From contig NZ_CP007202.1 in NCBI RefSeq assembly GCF_000941055.1, positions 740,001 through 804,000 on the forward strand: DNA of 64,000 bases, given 5' to 3'. Positions within the stretch are counted from its first letter, which is position 1, and each line of letters opens with the position of its first letter. The notes under the pieces are model-generated. The model was not told where the DNA came from. It did no database searches and saw only the letters and a program-made list of their open reading frames with translations. Positions 62,837 to 64,000 of the stretch are shown here, in pieces. The stretch is from Siansivirga zeaxanthinifaciens CC-SAMT-1 (GTDB lineage Bacteria; Bacteroidota; Bacteroidia; Flavobacteriales; Flavobacteriaceae). The position numbers and the translations under genes are program-made.

Positions 62837-64000
62837 TGGCCTCCTTAAAATATGCTTTAACTTTTTCTTTATAAATTGGCTGCAAAGGTAATATTTGTTT
62901 GTTCAATATTTCTGTAGTATTAAAATATTGTTTAGCCTTGTTTAGAAGACCATTTGTTGTATTAAAAAATTGATTTTGATTGGTGTTAGATTCACGACGT
63001 TCTTCTTCCCCTTGTTGAAACGTAGCATTGTCTAATTTTAATAATTGATGCTTTAAATCTAACATCTTTTGAAGCGTTTGGTTTGTGAATCCTTTATTAA
63101 TTAAATCTAACTCCACCTCTTCCATTTTCTTAAGTAAATTATCGCCAGCTTTACCAAAACCTTCTTTTGCTAATTTATCTTCTAACTGTTGACGCAATTG
63201 TTGTTGTTGCTGATATATTTGATAAAGCAACCCATTAGAATCTTCATCGGAACCCTCACCTAACTTTTCGGAACCTGTGCCTCCAGATTTACCATCTTTA
63301 CCTTCTTTACCAGAACCGTCTTTTTTGCCCTTTTCAGAGGGTTTAGACGACTTACTATCGCCTTCCTTACCAGTGTCTCCATTTTGCTCCTTTTCGCCTT
63401 TATTTCCAGAATCTTTTGGCTGTCCATCTTTACCTTTACTCATGCCCTGCTCCATCATTTTATTAAGCTGCTCTTGGCTCATAATAATATCGGGTAATTG
63501 CATATCACCATCGCCACCTTGACCCGGTGACATACTCATGCTCATTTCCATATTATCTAAAACATCGCTTAAATAGTTAGCTAAATTATTGGCAGCAGTT
63601 ACAGTAAATTGTTGGTTAGAAACACCCTGGTATAATTGATTTTCAACAAACAAATTAAGCGCTTTATCAATGTTATAATACACATCTGAAACTTCTTTGT
63701 TAACTTGCTCTGAAAGTTTTGGCTGACGTAAAGACAAAGCGAATAAACTATCATCGATATGCTCGAAATATTCTCGTAAATTATTTTGCTTTTTTAAATA
63801 GGTTGCAAACTTACTATGGTTGGTTTCGATGGCTTTAAAACTGTTCATTAAGGCTTCCTGATCTAAAGAAAACAACAACAAATTATCTAAAACTTGACGT
63901 AGCATTTCGGCATCTTCCTGTAGCTGGTCACCGCCACCACCACCCGCTTGCATAGCGCCTTCCATCTTCTTACTCATATTCATCATTTTCTTTGCTGCAT
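62829..64000 (-). CDS. DUF4175-like protein (C-terminal part)
   Basis: At least 390 residues; the frame stays open to the right edge (AAKKMMNMSKKMEG), so the true start lies outside. Internal Met codons at 63986 are not likely starts. The visible part has helical segments around a low-complexity Gly/Lys/Ser/Glu-rich linker (about 50 residues near 63240-63450), Gln-rich helices (QIYQQQQQLRQQLEDKL) and a basic C-terminus. This corresponds to the C-terminal half of DUF4175 proteins, long membrane-anchored Bacteroidota proteins of unknown function that usually precede ybeY. Confidence 0.7.
   Translation of the reverse strand, partial: AAKKMMNMSKKMEGAMQAGGGGGDQLQEDAEMLRQVLDNLLLFSLDQEALMNSFKAIETNHSKFATYLKKQNNLREYFEHIDDSLFALSLRQPKLSEQVNKEVSDVYYNIDKALNLFVENQLYQGVSNQQFTVTAANNLANYLSDVLDNMEMSMSMSPGQGGDGDMQLPDIIMSQEQLNKMMEQGMSKGKDGQPKDSGNKGEKEQNGDTGKEGDSKSSKPSEKGKKDGSGKEGKDGKSGGTGSEKLGEGSDEDSNGLLYQIYQQQQQLRQQLEDKLAKEGFGKAGDNLLKKMEEVELDLINKGFTNQTLQKMLDLKHQLLKLDNATFQQGEEERRESNTNQNQFFNTTNGLLNKAKQYFNTTEILNKQILPLQPIYKEKVKAYFKEAND

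Noticed and set aside
63277..63522. A Pro/Ser-rich plus-strand frame opposite the DUF4175-like gene
   Set aside because: It is the mirror of the Gly/Lys/Glu/Ser-rich linker of the minus-strand gene; low complexity and no initiation context.

Overview
The window comes from a low-GC member of the Bacteroidota, almost certainly family Flavobacteriaceae. The evidence is a SprE/PorW-type lipoprotein of the type IX secretion and gliding system, several small Flavobacteriia-restricted families (DUF6427-, DUF6341-, DUF5687-, DUF4837-, DUF4249- and DUF6909-like), TAnnTTTG promoter boxes in place of E. coli-type -10 boxes, and no Shine-Dalgarno sequences. The genus cannot be fixed from the sequence alone. 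No rRNA, tRNA, CRISPR array, insertion sequence or prophage was seen.

Layout. 1-1.1 kb: the start of a polysaccharide flippase (running off the left edge) and a small lipoprotein. 1.2-9.9 kb: the ATP synthase operon atpB-E-F-H-A-G (the beta and epsilon genes are not here), preceded by two small membrane proteins, a bactofilin and sprE/porW. 10-14 kb: a PadR-controlled ABC transporter module, interrupted by a 730-bp extremely AT-rich non-coding island. 14.1-21 kb: a PaaE-like reductase, a family 9 glycosyltransferase, a MORN-repeat protein, DUF4254, upp, two Flavobacteriia-specific membrane proteins and purD.

21-45.6 kb: a large exopolysaccharide or capsule locus, almost all on the minus strand. 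It holds an initiating glycosylphosphotransferase, UDP-glucuronate/UDP-xylose genes, GDP-fucose genes, dTDP-rhamnose genes (rfbABCD), glycosyltransferases, an acetyltransferase, a pyruvyltransferase, a Wzx flippase, a Wzy-like polymerase, an O-antigen-ligase/glycosyltransferase fusion, a large secreted SGNH hydrolase and a Wzz-like protein. The set resembles colanic acid systems (WcaJ/WcaI/WcaF/WcaK/Gmd/WcaG-like) with extra rhamnose and xylose supply. 28-38.6 kb is the most AT-rich and probably the most strain-variable part.

45.6-64 kb: conserved chromosome backbone. It carries a DUF6909-like gene with two compensating frameshifts, GH3, M23 peptidase, tatA, DUF4837, a LysM lytic transglycosylase, pgk, holB, a DUF4249/TonB-receptor pair, a Skp/OmpH-like lipoprotein, a methyltransferase, mnmG, ybeY and the C-terminal part of a DUF4175-like protein. 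mnmG is bracketed by two copies of the 14-mer GTTCCACGTGGAAC, which is identical to parS cores of other bacteria: one in its leader and one inside its terminator hairpin.

No wholly new system was demonstrated. The best leads are the parS-like pair around mnmG, the polymerase-glycosyltransferase fusion and SGNH hydrolase of the polysaccharide locus, the structured AT-rich island in the ABC operon, and the doubly frameshifted DUF6909 gene.
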